64,000 nucleotides of DNA from CAZEDM01 sp964511075 (GTDB lineage: Bacteria; Zixibacteria; MSB-5A5; RBG-16-43-9), in NCBI GenBank assembly GCA_964511075.1, contig CAZEDM010000001.1:248001-312000 (forward strand), in the 5' to 3' direction. Within the stretch, counting starts at the first letter, position 1. Every line of letters begins with the position of its first letter. The notes under the pieces were generated by a model. It had not been told where the DNA came from. It did not search any database and was given only the letters and a program-made list of their open reading frames with translations. Position numbers and translations under genes: made by a program. Of the stretch, positions 42,317 through 49,759 are shown one piece after another.

Positions 42317-43087
42317 CTATTTTATGATCCCTCTTTCGCTTTTGCGGATAAACTCCAGGAGATGTTTTATCTCAGGTAAAGGTTCGATCTCGTCTTTTAT
42401 CTTCTCCACTGCCTGGGTGGTGTTGTATCTGGATTGGAATAGAATCCGGCAAGCTTTTTTCAAGGTCAAAATGGTTTTTTCAGGGAAATTTCTTCTTCTG
42501 AGGCCGATGATATTCAACCCCATATAGCGCAGCGGATAACCTCCCGCCAGGATGTAGGGAGGGACATCCTTGGAAACCCTAAATCCGCCTCCGATGATGG
42601 AATGGGTTCCTATTCGGGTGAACTGGTGAACCGGCACCACTCCTCCAATGATGACATAATCCTCTACTTCTATATGTCCGGCTAAATTCACCGAGTTGGC
42701 CAAGATAACATTATCCCCGATTATGCAGTCATGGGCGATATGGGCGTAAATCATAACGAAGCAGTTCGAGCCTATAGTGACCTTTCCCCTGTGTCTGGTT
42801 CCGCGGTTGATGGTGGCGTATTCCCGGATAACCGTATTCTCGCCGATCTCCAGGAAGGTCTTCTCTCCTCCGAACTTTAAATCCTGAGGAGGTGTCCCCA
42901 GGACCGCTCCATGGTGTATTTTACAATTGCTACCAATGGTTGTCCCTCTGTCGATCAGAACATTAGAGCCTATCTGGACGTTATCTCCGATATGCACCTC
43001 ATCTTTGATTATGGCATATGGACCAATGGAGATATCCTCTCCCAATTCTGCATGGGGGTCAACTATAGCTGTGGGATGAATATTCAT
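42317..43087 (-). CDS. lpxA: UDP-N-acetylglucosamine acyltransferase
   Basis: First enzyme of lipid A synthesis. The 256-residue protein has an N-terminal left-handed beta-helix of hexapeptide repeats (IGPYAI, IGDNVQIGSNV) and a helical C-terminus. H119 in AHIAHDC corresponds to the catalytic histidine 125 of the E. coli enzyme. GGVVPVHQFTRIG and LAGGYPLRYMGLN are also conserved. Substrate choice (UDP-GlcNAc or UDP-GlcNAc3N) cannot be settled by eye. It follows lpxC-fabZ by 40 bases. Confidence 0.95.
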   Translation of the reverse strand: MNIHPTAIVDPHAELGEDISIGPYAIIKDEVHIGDNVQIGSNVLIDRGTTIGSNCKIHHGAVLGTPPQDLKFGGEKTFLEIGENTVIREYATINRGTRHRGKVTIGSNCFVMIYAHIAHDCIIGDNVILANSVNLAGHIEVEDYVIIGGVVPVHQFTRIGTHSIIGGGFRVSKDVPPYILAGGYPLRYMGLNIIGLRRRNFPEKTILTLKKACRILFQSRYNTTQAVEKIKDEIEPLPEIKHLLEFIRKSERGIIK

Positions 43088-43127
43088 TGAATTGATATCT
43101 TAAGTAGCAGGTGTATCTGATCGGCCT

Positions 43128-44552
43128 TTACTTGTCCATAACAGTAGCCATAAGGACCGCTTCTGCAGCCAGCTCGTTCTCCAAAAAAGCTTTTCCCTCC
43201 ATCTTACAGGCTCCGCCTTTTCTGAATTGAATCATATTCAGCTCAAATCTAAGCTGGTCACCCGGGAAGACCGGCTTTCTGAACCTGACTCCATCCATGC
43301 CCATAAAATAGACTACCTTGCTTTCCGGATTTTCCACCGTGTTCAATAAGAGGATTCCGCCAGCTTGAGCCATAGCCTCGATTATCAAGACACCCGGCAT
43401 AATAGGATGCTCCGGGAAATGACCTACAAAGAAAGGCTCATTTAGGGTAACATTCTTTATGGCTATCACCTTCTCCTTAGGTATCAGGTCTATCACCCTG
43501 TCCACCAAGAGGAAAGGATAGCGGTGAGGCATGATTTTCTGAATGGCTGAGGCATCCAAAAGATAATCTCCCTTTTTCCTTTTCTCCTGATATTTGGAGG
43601 TGATAAGCTTTTTCTCGTACAGCTGCCTGAGTTTTTTAACCAGGGCTACATTTGCCGCATGACCTGATCTGGCAGCCAGGATGTGAGCTTTTACCGGCAC
43701 GCCGATTAGAGAGAGATCCCCCAAAAGGTCCAGGGCCTTGTGTCTGGCTGGCTCATTATAAAATCTCAGGGGGAGATCGTTTAAAATCCCGGTTTTACCT
43801 ACAAAGACCTCCTTGTCGAGATTGAAAAGCTTTTTGAGCTTATCCAGGTCCTTCTGCCCCATGTCGTTGTCACAGATGATTATGGCGCTATCCAGGCCTC
43901 CCCCTTTGATCAGCCCTTTTTCCTTGAGCATCTCCAGCTCATGCAGGAAACAAAAAGTCCTGGCAGGGGCAAACTCTTTGACGAATTCGTCCCTCAGGGA
44001 AAGAAGAGAGGTATATTGAGTACCCAGAGCCGGGTTACGGTAATCGATCATGAAAACGATCCTTAAGTCGTCCGAGGGAAAGGCGGCTATGTCCACTCCT
44101 CTTTCTTTGTCCGAATAGATCAAAGGGGTATCGACCTCTATGAAGTTTTTAGGTGCGTTCTGGTCCTCGATTCCAGCCTCAAGCAGTGCAGTCACAAAGG
44201 GAAGGGAGCTGCCGTCACCCACCGGCGGTTCGTTATTATCCAATTCGATAACCAGATTGTCGATCTCCAATCCGGCAACTGCAGCTAGGATATGTTCGAC
44301 GGTATAGACTCTTATGTTTCCCTTTCCTAAGGTAGTGCCTCTGGTTATATCAGCCACGTGCTCTATGTCTGCCGGAATCTCCGGTGAGCCTGGGAGGTCC
44401 TTGCGAATGAAACTCATCCAGTGGTTAGCCGGAGCAGGTTTGAAGGTAACCGTGGTCTTATTCCCGGTATGCAGTCCCACACCTGTATAGCTGACTGGCT
44501 TTCTGATGGTCCTTTGATACTTTTCCATAAAAGATGTATTTGGCAGAATCAA
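43128..44552 (-). CDS. lpxC-fabZ: Bifunctional UDP-3-O-acyl-N-acetylglucosamine deacetylase / 3-hydroxyacyl-ACP dehydratase
   Basis: A 474-residue fusion. Residues ~10-305 are LpxC, the zinc deacetylase that commits the pathway: YTVEHILAAVAG supplies one zinc histidine, and FYNEPARHKALDLLGDLSLIG the second histidine and the aspartate. Residues ~325-474 are FabZ with MPHRYPFLLVDR (catalytic His) and PGVLIIEAMAQAGG (catalytic Glu). The dehydratase half feeds fatty-acid elongation while the deacetylase half consumes hydroxyacyl groups. Such fusions are characteristic of Bacteroidetes and other FCB bacteria, which supports the lineage guess. It is the first gene of the lipid A run. Confidence 0.95.
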   Translation of the reverse strand: MILPNTSFMEKYQRTIRKPVSYTGVGLHTGNKTTVTFKPAPANHWMSFIRKDLPGSPEIPADIEHVADITRGTTLGKGNIRVYTVEHILAAVAGLEIDNLVIELDNNEPPVGDGSSLPFVTALLEAGIEDQNAPKNFIEVDTPLIYSDKERGVDIAAFPSDDLRIVFMIDYRNPALGTQYTSLLSLRDEFVKEFAPARTFCFLHELEMLKEKGLIKGGGLDSAIIICDNDMGQKDLDKLKKLFNLDKEVFVGKTGILNDLPLRFYNEPARHKALDLLGDLSLIGVPVKAHILAARSGHAANVALVKKLRQLYEKKLITSKYQEKRKKGDYLLDASAIQKIMPHRYPFLLVDRVIDLIPKEKVIAIKNVTLNEPFFVGHFPEHPIMPGVLIIEAMAQAGGILLLNTVENPESKVVYFMGMDGVRFRKPVFPGDQLRFELNMIQFRKGGACKMEGKAFLENELAAEAVLMATVMDK

Positions 44553-44638
44553 AAATTTTGAATAATATTAAAGCATTTCACAGAGTTGTCAAGGAGAAAA
44601 TGGCTGATAAATTCGCAGAGACACATGGCAAGGTCTCT

Positions 44639-45358
44639 CTAAGTTTTTTTGAATTTTGATTCAAAAGCTTTTAGTGTCAGCTGCAAAGCCTCCTCCATTT
44701 CAAAATTCGCAGAGTTCAGTACCATATCATAGGATGAGGGGGCGCCTATGTCTCTTTCAAAAAAAATACGGATAAAATCTTTCCTCTCTTTATCTTTCAA
44801 TTTGATCTCTTTTTTGGCTTCCGCCTCACTCAGATTTTCATACTTCATCAGGTTCTCAATTCTCTTCTCCATCGGGGCAACCACGCGGATATGAAAACCG
44901 TTTTTCAAGCCGAGTATTAAATTTGCTCCCCGGCCCACGATTACGCTTTCGCCATGATGGGCGATGGCTAAAACCGATCTCATCAGATATAGGAAGTAAT
45001 CATGCTCGTCCAGATATTTCCCCCGGAGGAGCCCTTCCAGCCAGAGCTCGATTTCAGACCTGATCCTCTCGTCCAGGGACTCGATCAGCCTGCGCCTTAC
45101 CCCAGAATCTCTGGCGATGAAATCGATTATCTCCCGGTGGATGAGCTGATAGTTAAGTTTCTCCGCCAACAGCTTAGCCAGGAAACTGCCTCTGCTCCCT
45201 CTTTCCCTGGACATGGTTATGATTGTCCTGGGAAATATCTCTTCTTCTTTTGCTTTCTGTTCCTCCCTTCTTCTCTTTTTCCCCAGCTCCCATCTTCTTA
45301 TCTGTCTATCGATTATATTTTCCCGTGATGACATTTTGTTCTTCACTCCTTTAATCAT
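44639..45358 (-). CDS. Cytidylate kinase-like family protein
   Basis: A P-loop kinase-like protein of 239 residues, or 231 if translation starts at the ATG at 45334, which has AAAGGAG upstream and gives MSSRENIIDRQ. It has an extended basic N-terminus, then TIITMSRERGSRGSFLAKLLAEKL, a loosened P-loop in place of the usual GxxGxGK(S/T). YQLIHREIIDFIA, VIVGRGANLIL and the LID-like region KLKDKERKDFIRIFF follow. Members of this family are widespread, and their nucleotide substrates are mostly unproven. The first ATG directly follows the stop of the transporter gene. Confidence 0.75.
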   Translation of the reverse strand: MIKGVKNKMSSRENIIDRQIRRWELGKKRRREEQKAKEEEIFPRTIITMSRERGSRGSFLAKLLAEKLNYQLIHREIIDFIARDSGVRRRLIESLDERIRSEIELWLEGLLRGKYLDEHDYFLYLMRSVLAIAHHGESVIVGRGANLILGLKNGFHIRVVAPMEKRIENLMKYENLSEAEAKKEIKLKDKERKDFIRIFFERDIGAPSSYDMVLNSANFEMEEALQLTLKAFESKFKKT

Positions 45359-46273
45359 TCAGGCAATGGTCTTGGCGATCGTTCGGGACCTTGTGACCAA
45401 TAATATACCAATTATAACTAAAATCGTTCCTAAGAGCAAATACAGAGTAATTATTTCTCCCAGGATCAGCCAGCCCAGGATCAGGGCGACAATGGGAGTG
45501 ATAAAGGCAATCAGGGATAGTTTGGTTACCTCTATCTTCTTCATCAGCCAGTAATAGGTCATAAAAGCCAGAGCCGAGCCAAAAAAGGACAAATAGAGCA
45601 ACGCCCCTATGGATTTATAGGTCAACTCGAAATCGCTTAATCTCTCCAGGATAAGACCAGAGCCTAAAAGCAGCAGAGTGCCCAGACCCATCTGATAGGT
45701 AGAGATAACCACCGGCTCAACCGAGTACAGGTCCCTTTTTACCCTGACGGAGGCATAGGCTGAGCTAACTGCGCTGAGTATTACGCCGATCATACCAATG
45801 AGAAGGTTCTCTCCTGAGAAGCTGAGGCCGTCCCAGAATATCAAAACTATTCCACTAAATCCGATTATCACGCCCAGTAGTTTAATCAGATTCAATCTCT
45901 CGTCTTCTAAAAACAAGGTTGCAAAAATCGCCACGAATAGGGGAAAGGTTGCAAAAAGTACCGCGGTGAGACCTGAATTCACATATTGCTCCGACCAGTA
46001 TACCAGTGAATAGGAGAGAAAATACAAGAAAAATCCGGGGATGAGTATCTTCAGCAGCTGACCCCGGTAATTGGCAAATTTAACCTTTTTCTTTCTTGCC
46101 CAGAGATAGAGAAAGGTCGTGGCGATCAGGAAACGGAAACCGGCAGACAGAAAGGGCGGGGAATCCTCCAAGCCGATCTTGATTCCCACCCAGGTGGAGC
46201 CCCAGATTAAACATAAAAGGGCGATCAGAAAAGCGGGCAGAGGATTTTTACTATTTTCCGAAGCAGAGCTCAA
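45359..46273 (-). CDS. EamA-family (DMT) transporter
   Basis: A 304-residue inner-membrane protein with ten predicted hydrophobic helices in two EamA repeats. The opening ALLCLIWGSTWVGIKIGL, the QYVNSGLTAVLFATFPLFVA segment and the second-repeat GSALAFMTYYWLMKKIEVTKLSLIAFITPIVAL are typical. Family members export amino acids or other metabolites; the substrate is not evident. Its stop abuts the next gene, so the two are probably co-transcribed. Confidence 0.85.
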   Translation of the reverse strand: MSSASENSKNPLPAFLIALLCLIWGSTWVGIKIGLEDSPPFLSAGFRFLIATTFLYLWARKKKVKFANYRGQLLKILIPGFFLYFLSYSLVYWSEQYVNSGLTAVLFATFPLFVAIFATLFLEDERLNLIKLLGVIIGFSGIVLIFWDGLSFSGENLLIGMIGVILSAVSSAYASVRVKRDLYSVEPVVISTYQMGLGTLLLLGSGLILERLSDFELTYKSIGALLYLSFFGSALAFMTYYWLMKKIEVTKLSLIAFITPIVALILGWLILGEIITLYLLLGTILVIIGILLVTRSRTIAKTIA

Positions 46274-46371
46274 GCTGTTTTTACCGGCTAAAGTTTAGAA
46301 ATTTACACAGGAACTTACAGATTCCCTCGTGCAGAAAACATCTTTCGACATTTTACAGAGACAGGTCAAAA

Positions 46372-46587
46372 TCAGCCCTTGGGCGTCTCCTCTTTCCTGG
46401 TGTTTATCCCCAGAAGCTTGTAAAGTCCGCAGTATCCGGTTATGCCGGTTATAAAGAGGATTACTCCCAGGATGTCGAAGATTACGCCCAGCAGGTTGTT
46501 TTTTAAAATCCCCCAGCCAATGATGAAAAGAAGCACCCCTGCTATTATGCGGATCAGCCTGTCAGCTCCGCTTTCGTTGGTCTTCAT
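46372..46587 (-). CDS. DUF2892 (YgaP-like) small membrane protein
   Basis: A 71-residue protein with two transmembrane helices (about residues 10-55, RLIRIIAGVLLFIIGW and ILGVILFITGITGYCGLYKLLGI). It matches the short DUF2892 membrane domain that occurs alone or fused to rhodanese domains. No rhodanese gene is adjacent. GGAGGGAAATC precedes the ATG. The function is unknown. Confidence 0.8.
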   Translation of the reverse strand: MKTNESGADRLIRIIAGVLLFIIGWGILKNNLLGVIFDILGVILFITGITGYCGLYKLLGINTRKEETPKG

Positions 46588-46616
46588 GATTTCCCTCCTT
46601 CCAAATCTATATGGTT

Positions 46617-47534
46617 TTAAAAAAGGTCCAGGATTCCTATGTGAAAAGCCCCTCCATATACTTCCTGGAAATCGATATCAGCCAGTTTCTTGACCATAAA
46701 AACGCCATGATCCCCTTCTTCATAAATGCAGTATCCCCTGTTCTTGTAAATCTTTAGGAGCTTCTCATCCGTGATCATCCGGTCAATCACTCCGTTTTGG
46801 GCAACTGATTCCACTTGGTCAAGCAGTTTGTTAAAGGTTACATCGTCCCGGCTTATTAGCTCTTGGATTTTGATGACATTCGAGGATTCAAAAAGCAGTG
46901 CATACCCCTTCTCCTCTTGGAACGACTTTTTCTCCTCGAAACGTCTGCGCTGGGAGAACATCCTTACAAAATCTTTCTGCCTTATCACAAAGCCGGTTCT
47001 ATCCTTCACGAATTCCTGATAAATTCCACGGATTTTTTCCGGATCAAGCTTAGCTTCTAACTTTTTTTCGACTTTGTCCTTTTGAAAAACCCTGTAAGCC
47101 TCCGGATAGCGGTTCACCTTTTCTATCTCCACATATTCCATCTTCACGTAGATGTCATAAGCTATCAAGGTCCTGCTGGTCTGCAGGAAGGAGAAAGGAT
47201 ATTTCTTGTCTTTAAAATACCGGTGAGCTTCATCCATCAGCATCTTGCATATGCCTCTTTTGACGAAAGATGGGCTGGTTGCCACACACCAGATGCCTCC
47301 GACCATTTCCTCTTTTCCAGAGGCGGTTTTGGTGGGAATATCCAATACCCCAACGAAGCCGGCTAACTTTCCATTATCGACTGCACAGAAACCCACGGGA
47401 CCGTTTTTAAGCCTGACATCCAGGTTGATAATCTTCTCCATATCCGCAGGCGAAATGGGCCACCAGAACGCCTGGTCTATCAGAAACATAAAAGCGTCTT
47501 TGTTCTTTAACTCACGGTAGGTTATGATTTCCAT
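46617..47534 (-). CDS. GNAT-family N-acetyltransferase
   Basis: A 305-residue protein with an N-terminal GNAT domain: CAVDNGKLAGFVGVL, then GGIWCVATSPSFVKRGICKMLMDEAHRY, the acetyl-CoA pyrophosphate-binding region. The C-terminal ~150 residues form a second domain with GFVIRQKDFVRMFSQRR and GYALLFES, similar in layout to two-domain acetyltransferases. The substrate is unknown. It follows tRNA-Ser on the same strand and may be a single-gene unit. Confidence 0.75.
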   Translation of the reverse strand: MEIITYRELKNKDAFMFLIDQAFWWPISPADMEKIINLDVRLKNGPVGFCAVDNGKLAGFVGVLDIPTKTASGKEEMVGGIWCVATSPSFVKRGICKMLMDEAHRYFKDKKYPFSFLQTSRTLIAYDIYVKMEYVEIEKVNRYPEAYRVFQKDKVEKKLEAKLDPEKIRGIYQEFVKDRTGFVIRQKDFVRMFSQRRRFEEKKSFQEEKGYALLFESSNVIKIQELISRDDVTFNKLLDQVESVAQNGVIDRMITDEKLLKIYKNRGYCIYEEGDHGVFMVKKLADIDFQEVYGGAFHIGILDLF

Positions 47535-48140
47535 TTGATTCTCCCTGTTAAGAGTAAAGAAAGGTTGAGATCAATCAATGCGTAAAGTCTGGAATATTAC
47601 TTTGAACAGTCTTGAAGTCAAGCCAAACTCCTGAACTTGCTGTTCGCGGTTAGCTGTTCGCGATTCTACTTTTGACAGTCAACTCGAATTCATACATTTT
47701 TTTCTCTTTTTCGAAAAGCCAATAGCGAATCGCTAATCCCAAAAAGCGGAGGGCGCAGGATTCGAACCCGCAAGTCCTTGCGGACGGTGGATTTCAAGTC
47801 CACTGCCATACCGTTAGGCGAGCCCTCCGGTATATTTATTTACGATAGATTCTTAAGGTTATACCTGGCTTCTGCTTTCGGCTTTTTCCACAGATTCAGG
47901 CTACCGCAAACACAATACTTAATTATCTTCAGGCTCTTTTGTCAAGGTTTTTTTGCAAAACCGCCAGATTCTGACAAATCACTAAAGGGCTACCAAGTAA
48001 TATTAAAATGCTACGTTTTTCCTTGATTTCTGCAGGTATTTTACGTAATATAGAAAACCTTAAAACAGGGGACCATTCTCCTGTTGAGCTGTTAAAAACT
48101 AAAAATTTGCCAAGATAAGTGCAAAGGAGGTAAAACCATA
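47535..48140. other. Intergenic region holding tRNA-Ser
   Basis: Besides the tRNA (47747-47828) the stretch holds short recurring units such as CTGTTCGCG at 47640-47670, and AT-rich leader sequence before asnA. No protein gene is visible. Confidence 0.5.
47747..47828 (-). tRNA. tRNA-Ser (anticodon UGA)
   Basis: On the minus strand the acceptor stem GGAGGGC pairs with GCCCTCC. The anticodon loop CTTGAAA with anticodon TGA sits in the GTGGA/TCCAC stem. A long variable arm follows, then GGTTCGAATCC. The CCA end is not encoded; a short T run follows. Confidence 0.95.
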
Positions 48141-49277
48141 ATGGCAACAGCAGATAAAAAGGCAGACCTGGCTGGTCCCGGCATAGGTGATTATAAGGAA
48201 TTAGAGAAGATTCTGCCGAACGATTATATGCCTCTTCTTCCTCCAAAGGAAAGGATGAAGGCTTTATTTTCGGTCAAGGATTATATCGAGAAGAACCTGT
48301 GCAAAGAACTAAACCTGCAGATGGTTCAGGTACCGCTCATCGTGGACGTGGAGAGCGGGGTAAATGATATGCTGGACCGGGATGGCTCACGCACCCCCAT
48401 CCAGTTCCATATCTCCAACGATTACGACAAGCACCCGGTGGATGCACAGGTAGTGCAGGCGGCAACCAAATGGAAAAGACCCGCGCTGAAGGAATTTGGC
48501 TGTAAAACAGGAGAGGGAATCTGCACCGATATGAAGGCTGTACGCAAGGATTACTTCTTGGACCACGACCACAGCGCCTATGTCGACCAGTGGGACTGGG
48601 AGAAGGTAATGACTGCGGATCAGCGTAATCTGGATTATCTTAAGGATACTGTCCGCAGGATCTGGAAGGTGATCTATGGTGCGGGAAAATATGCCCAGGA
48701 GCTTTTCCCCCAGCTCAAGACCAGCAAATATCAGGATTTTCCCGAGGAGTTGACTTTCCTGCATGCCGAGGAGATACTGGATATGTATCCGGATCTGCCG
48801 CGCAAGGCAAGGGAGACAGCGGTTCTGCAGAAATATCCTGCCGTATTCATCATCGGCGTAGGCTGGACCCTGAAGGACGGTTACCCGCACGAGATGAGAG
48901 CAGCAGATTACGACGACTGGGTCACGGAGACGAAATCAAAGGACGGCAAGCCGATGCATGGTCTCAATGGCGATATACTGGTATGGAACCCGGTAACCAA
49001 ACGCCGTCACGAGCTGACCTCGATGGGTATCCGGGTTACCAAAGAGACTTTGAAGAAGCAGCTGGAGATGACCGGCCAGCTCGATTTTCTAAACCTGCCC
49101 TATCACCAGGCGATTTTGAACGACCAGATCCCCTTGAGCATCGGCGGCGGCATCGGGCAGTCACGCACTTATATGTATCTTCTGAGAACCGCCCACTTAG
49201 GAGAAGTCAGCGTGACAGTTTGGCCTAAGATTCTCAAGGATATATGCGCCAAGAGAAATATTCACGTTCTGGAATAA
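48141..49277 (+). CDS. asnA: Aspartate-ammonia ligase (asparagine synthetase A)
   Basis: Makes asparagine from aspartate, ammonia and ATP. The 378-residue protein shares the class II aminoacyl-tRNA synthetase fold. It has LNLQMVQVPLIVD, FHISNDYDKHPVDAQVVQAATKWKR-type substrate residues, HDHSAYVDQWDWEK and a C-terminal SIGGGIGQSRTYMYLL motif. The first ~20 residues extend the usual start. CAAAGGAGG lies upstream. It is a single-gene unit closed by a strong terminator at 49308. The ammonia-dependent AsnA type is less common than AsnB outside some lineages. Confidence 0.93.
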   Translation: MATADKKADLAGPGIGDYKELEKILPNDYMPLLPPKERMKALFSVKDYIEKNLCKELNLQMVQVPLIVDVESGVNDMLDRDGSRTPIQFHISNDYDKHPVDAQVVQAATKWKRPALKEFGCKTGEGICTDMKAVRKDYFLDHDHSAYVDQWDWEKVMTADQRNLDYLKDTVRRIWKVIYGAGKYAQELFPQLKTSKYQDFPEELTFLHAEEILDMYPDLPRKARETAVLQKYPAVFIIGVGWTLKDGYPHEMRAADYDDWVTETKSKDGKPMHGLNGDILVWNPVTKRRHELTSMGIRVTKETLKKQLEMTGQLDFLNLPYHQAILNDQIPLSIGGGIGQSRTYMYLLRTAHLGEVSVTVWPKILKDICAKRNIHVLE

Positions 49278-49307
49278 GTCAGAGTTTGAACTTTCAATCA
49301 GGATCGT

Positions 49308-49341
49308 ATACCCACGTTGCCCACAACGTGGGTATTTTTTT
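49308..49341 (+). terminator. Terminator of asnA, built from an ACCCACGTTG hairpin
   Basis: ATACCCACGTTG, a 4-base loop, CAACGTGGGTAT, then a T run: a 12-bp perfect stem. The stem is the same as in the element at 54194 next to the RAYT gene and is headed by GTAT rather than GTAG. Confidence 0.85.
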
Positions 49342-49379
49342 GTTCAGGTAAAAAGCCCTGTGCTTCAAACCCACTAATG

Positions 49380-49403
49380 GTAGAACAGGCATCCTGCCTG
49401 TTC
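49380..49403 (+). repeat. GTAG hairpin, AACAGGCA stem
   Basis: GTAG, AACAGGCA, TCC, TGCCTGTT: the best copy of this stem family. Confidence 0.8.
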
Positions 49404-49408
49404 AGGTT

Positions 49409-49433
49409 GTAGCGTCGGGTTTTATACCCGACG
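49409..49433 (+). repeat. GTAG hairpin, CGTCGGGT stem
   Basis: GTAG, CGTCGGGT, a 5-base loop, ACCCGACG: an 8-bp perfect stem, 5 bases after the previous element. Related copies lie at 53190 and 53223. Confidence 0.8.
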
Positions 49434-49471
49434 TAAACTTGTAATCTCTGACCATAATGTCAGACGTTTTC

Positions 49472-49494
49472 CCCTCTCCTTTTCAAGGAGAGGG
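49472..49494. repeat. CCTCTCC palindrome
   Basis: CCCTCTCCTT, three bases, AAGGAGAGGG, followed by GAGGGTGAGGTT. It shares its core with 16819-16843. Confidence 0.6.
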
Positions 49495-49594
49495 CGAGGG
49501 TGAGGTTTCCCCCCTTGTAAGAAGGGTCAGGTTGAAAATCCCGCCAGAGACGGGGGTGAGGTTACATTGATACGATTAATGCACTTCCTAAAAA

Positions 49595-49617
49595 AGACGC
49601 ATTCAATGCGTCTCTAC
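49595..49617 (-). repeat. GTAG hairpin, AGACGCATT stem, minus strand
   Basis: Minus strand: GTAGAGACGCATT, one base, AATGCGTCT. It is an inverted copy of 30993. Confidence 0.8.
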
Positions 49618-49652
49618 ACCAGTAATTTTTCAAAGCCGCTTATAGTTTTATA

Positions 49653-49681
49653 TTGACATCCTGGCTTTAAAAAGGTAGATT
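49653..49681 (+). promoter_or_regulatory. Probable promoter of yifB
   Basis: TTGACA at 49653-49658, a 17-base spacer and TAGATT at 49676-49681. The -35 is perfect and the -10 weaker. Confidence 0.5.
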
Positions 49682-49759
49682 TCTTCAGTAAAATCATCTT
49701 TTGAAATGGTGGCAAAACTTTTTTATTTTTGGTCTTTTCTCATATCCATAGAATAGCCT

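Larger units (their letters stand above)
49278..49759. other. Repeat-rich gap between asnA and yifB
   Basis: Holds the asnA terminator, two GTAG hairpins in tandem (49380, 49409), a CCTCTCC palindrome (49472-49494), an inverted GTAG hairpin (49595) and the yifB promoter. No gene is visible. Confidence 0.6.

Noticed and set aside
48387..48890. Antisense open frame (167 codons) inside asnA
   Set aside because: asnA is intact and conserved here; the antisense frame has no family resemblance.
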